Source of the DNA: CAXMRP01 sp964196155
GTDB taxonomy: Bacteria; Pseudomonadota; Alphaproteobacteria; Rhizobiales; Afifellaceae
Assembly: GCA_964196155.1 (NCBI GenBank)
Contig: CAXMRP010000069.1
Span: 1 to 64,000 of the forward strand
DNA length: 64,000 bases
Reading direction: 5' to 3'
The translations under genes and the position numbers were made by a program. A model generated the notes under the pieces. That model was not told the DNA's origin and did not search any database. It was given only the letters and a program-made list of their open reading frames with translations. Positions 63,031 to 64,000 of this stretch are shown here, piece by piece. The first letter of the stretch is position 1. Each line of letters opens with the position of its first letter.

Positions 63031-64000
63031 ATGATCAGCGTTCTTGTCGGATTTCTACTTCTTTTTGTTGGGCTTTTCTTCGTCATACGGCCGGGAAAAT
63101 CCGGCAGCGCCGTGCGGCAATTCGGCCGGCGGCTGGGTGGCCTGGCGGCGATGGTGGCGGGTGTTCTGGCGCTGGCGACGTCGTCATTCGTGTTTGTCGA
63201 TGCCAATTCGGTCGGCCATCTGAAACGCATTTATGCCTTCAACGAATTGCCGGAGGGGCGGATTATCGCGCTCGATGGCGAAAAAGGACCGCAGGCGCGG
63301 ATTCTAGGGCCGGGCTTTCATGTAATCCCGCTGGTGCGAATTCTCTACAACTTTGAAGAATTCCCGGTGATCACGGTGCCGGACGGCTTTTACGGCCAGA
63401 TGACGACACTGGATGGCGCGGCGATGCCGTCGGGAATGTTTATCGCTCCGGCGATTGCCGATGACCGGATTGCCAGCATGCTGAACGCGAAATCGTTCCT
63501 GTCCGATGGCGGCTATCGGGGGCCGCAGGAGACCGTGCTGAAGCCGGGAAGCTATCGCATCAACCGCTATCTCTACAAGGTCACGGTGTCGGAGCAGACC
63601 CAGGCGACGATCATTCCGGCCGGCCATGTCGGCGTGGTAAAATCCAATGTGCGCGAGCCGGGGGCGCAATGTGTGGAGCAGGAAGTGACGGCGGCGGAAG
63701 CCGAAGCGCTGGCCGGCGCGCTGTCGGTGCCGCTGGTGCCGCAAGGCTGTGTCGGCATTTGGAAAGACCCGCTGTTCCCGGGCGCCTATTATCTCAACCG
63801 GCTGGCCTATCAGGTTACGCTGGTCGATACGCGGGTGCAGACCTGGGAATACAAGGGCGGCTTTACCAAGCGCATCATTGACCTTTCCGTCGATCAGGAA
63901 GGCAATATCAAGCAGACCGAGCGCACCGAGCCGCAGGCTACGCCGCCCGAGGCCGCAGATCAGGCGATCTTCGTCAAGGTGGAAGGCTGGGATGTGCCGC
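63031..64000 (+). CDS. SPFH/band-7 domain membrane protein (3' end cut by window edge)
   Basis: Open to the right edge; 323 codons are visible. ATG 63031 follows GGGGAGA. Two N-terminal hydrophobic segments (about 3-19 and 38-55) are followed by a region with RILGPGFHVIPLVRILYNFEEFPVITVPDGFYG and TIIPAGHVGVVKSN, typical of SPFH/prohibitin-flotillin proteins. An insert of roughly 150 residues separates the first and second SPFH-like parts (QATIIPAGHVGVVKSN and LYPGAYYLNRLAYQVTLVDTRVQTWEY). The C-terminal coiled coil, if any, lies outside the window. The function is unknown; members organise membrane microdomains. Confidence 0.88.
   Translation, partial: MISVLVGFLLLFVGLFFVIRPGKSGSAVRQFGRRLGGLAAMVAGVLALATSSFVFVDANSVGHLKRIYAFNELPEGRIIALDGEKGPQARILGPGFHVIPLVRILYNFEEFPVITVPDGFYGQMTTLDGAAMPSGMFIAPAIADDRIASMLNAKSFLSDGGYRGPQETVLKPGSYRINRYLYKVTVSEQTQATIIPAGHVGVVKSNVREPGAQCVEQEVTAAEAEALAGALSVPLVPQGCVGIWKDPLFPGAYYLNRLAYQVTLVDTRVQTWEYKGGFTKRIIDLSVDQEGNIKQTERTEPQATPPEAADQAIFVKVEGWDVP

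Noticed and set aside
1..64000. Prophage, transposon, CRISPR, tRNA or rRNA
   Set aside because: No spaced direct repeats, integrase or transposase proteins, or tRNA/rRNA-like sequences were seen by eye. A trained search would be needed to exclude small RNAs.

Overview
The window reads as a stretch of alphaproteobacterial chromosome, most like the order Hyphomicrobiales (Rhizobiales). The evidence is gene content and order: rimP-nusA-ylxR-infB; rpmI-rplT-pheS-pheT with infC started from a non-AUG codon; trpF-trpB-trpA-accD-folC; and ahcY - DivL-type kinase - tsaE/kinase fusion - nucleotidyltransferase - addB-addA - trxA. An inverted repeat at 56781-56833 also resembles the short intergenic palindromes common in Rhizobiales. 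Base composition is GC-rich and fairly even. I saw no rRNA, tRNA, CRISPR array, transposase, integrase or prophage gene.

Positions 1-6.5 kb (minus strand) hold the transcription/translation operon rimP-nusA-ylxR-infB, with infB cut by the window edge. Upstream of it, and separated by a strong terminator, is sppA-ihfB-lapA. From 6.6 to 15.8 kb the plus strand carries mutS, glnD-murJ, trpS and a universal stress protein. From 16.0 to 21.3 kb the minus strand carries infC, rpmI-rplT and pheS-pheT, with a terminator and a possible Phe-rich leader peptide ahead of pheS. From 21.5 to 27.8 kb the plus strand carries an esterase-like hydrolase, trpF-trpB-trpA, accD and folC. From 42.1 down to 27.9 kb the minus strand carries ahcY, a pseudo-histidine kinase of the DivL type, a TsaE-sugar kinase fusion, a MurU-like uridylyltransferase, addB-addA and trxA. 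Together these cover methyl-cycle, cell-cycle, tRNA-modification, wall-recycling and recombination functions.

From 42.3 to 47.7 kb lie a flavin reductase, dnaJ and dnaK (with an RpoH-like promoter) and a GT87-type membrane glycosyltransferase. From 47.8 kb to the right end the content becomes accessory. It has short, mostly single-gene units on alternating strands: alkB, a Tat-signal microprotein with a GMC oxidoreductase, pyrE, a CDGSH iron-sulfur protein, an aldo/keto reductase with a divergent LysR regulator, an SGNH hydrolase, a gamma-butyrobetaine-hydroxylase-like enzyme, a Sel1-repeat protein, a Tat-exported metallo-hydrolase, a second LysR regulator, small secreted and membrane proteins, a flavin-binding PPOX protein, an orphan MerF, a GT10 fucosyltransferase and a truncated SPFH protein.

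No obviously new multi-gene defence or mobile system is visible. The points most worth checking are: the catalytic G3 histidine of IF-2 read as arginine; the Tyr-for-His DivL beside the TsaE-AmgK fusion and MurU-like gene; the 62-residue Tat protein paired with the GMC enzyme; the double-CDGSH protein; the palindrome supplying both stop codons of two convergent genes; and small reading frames ahead of pheS and ahcY.
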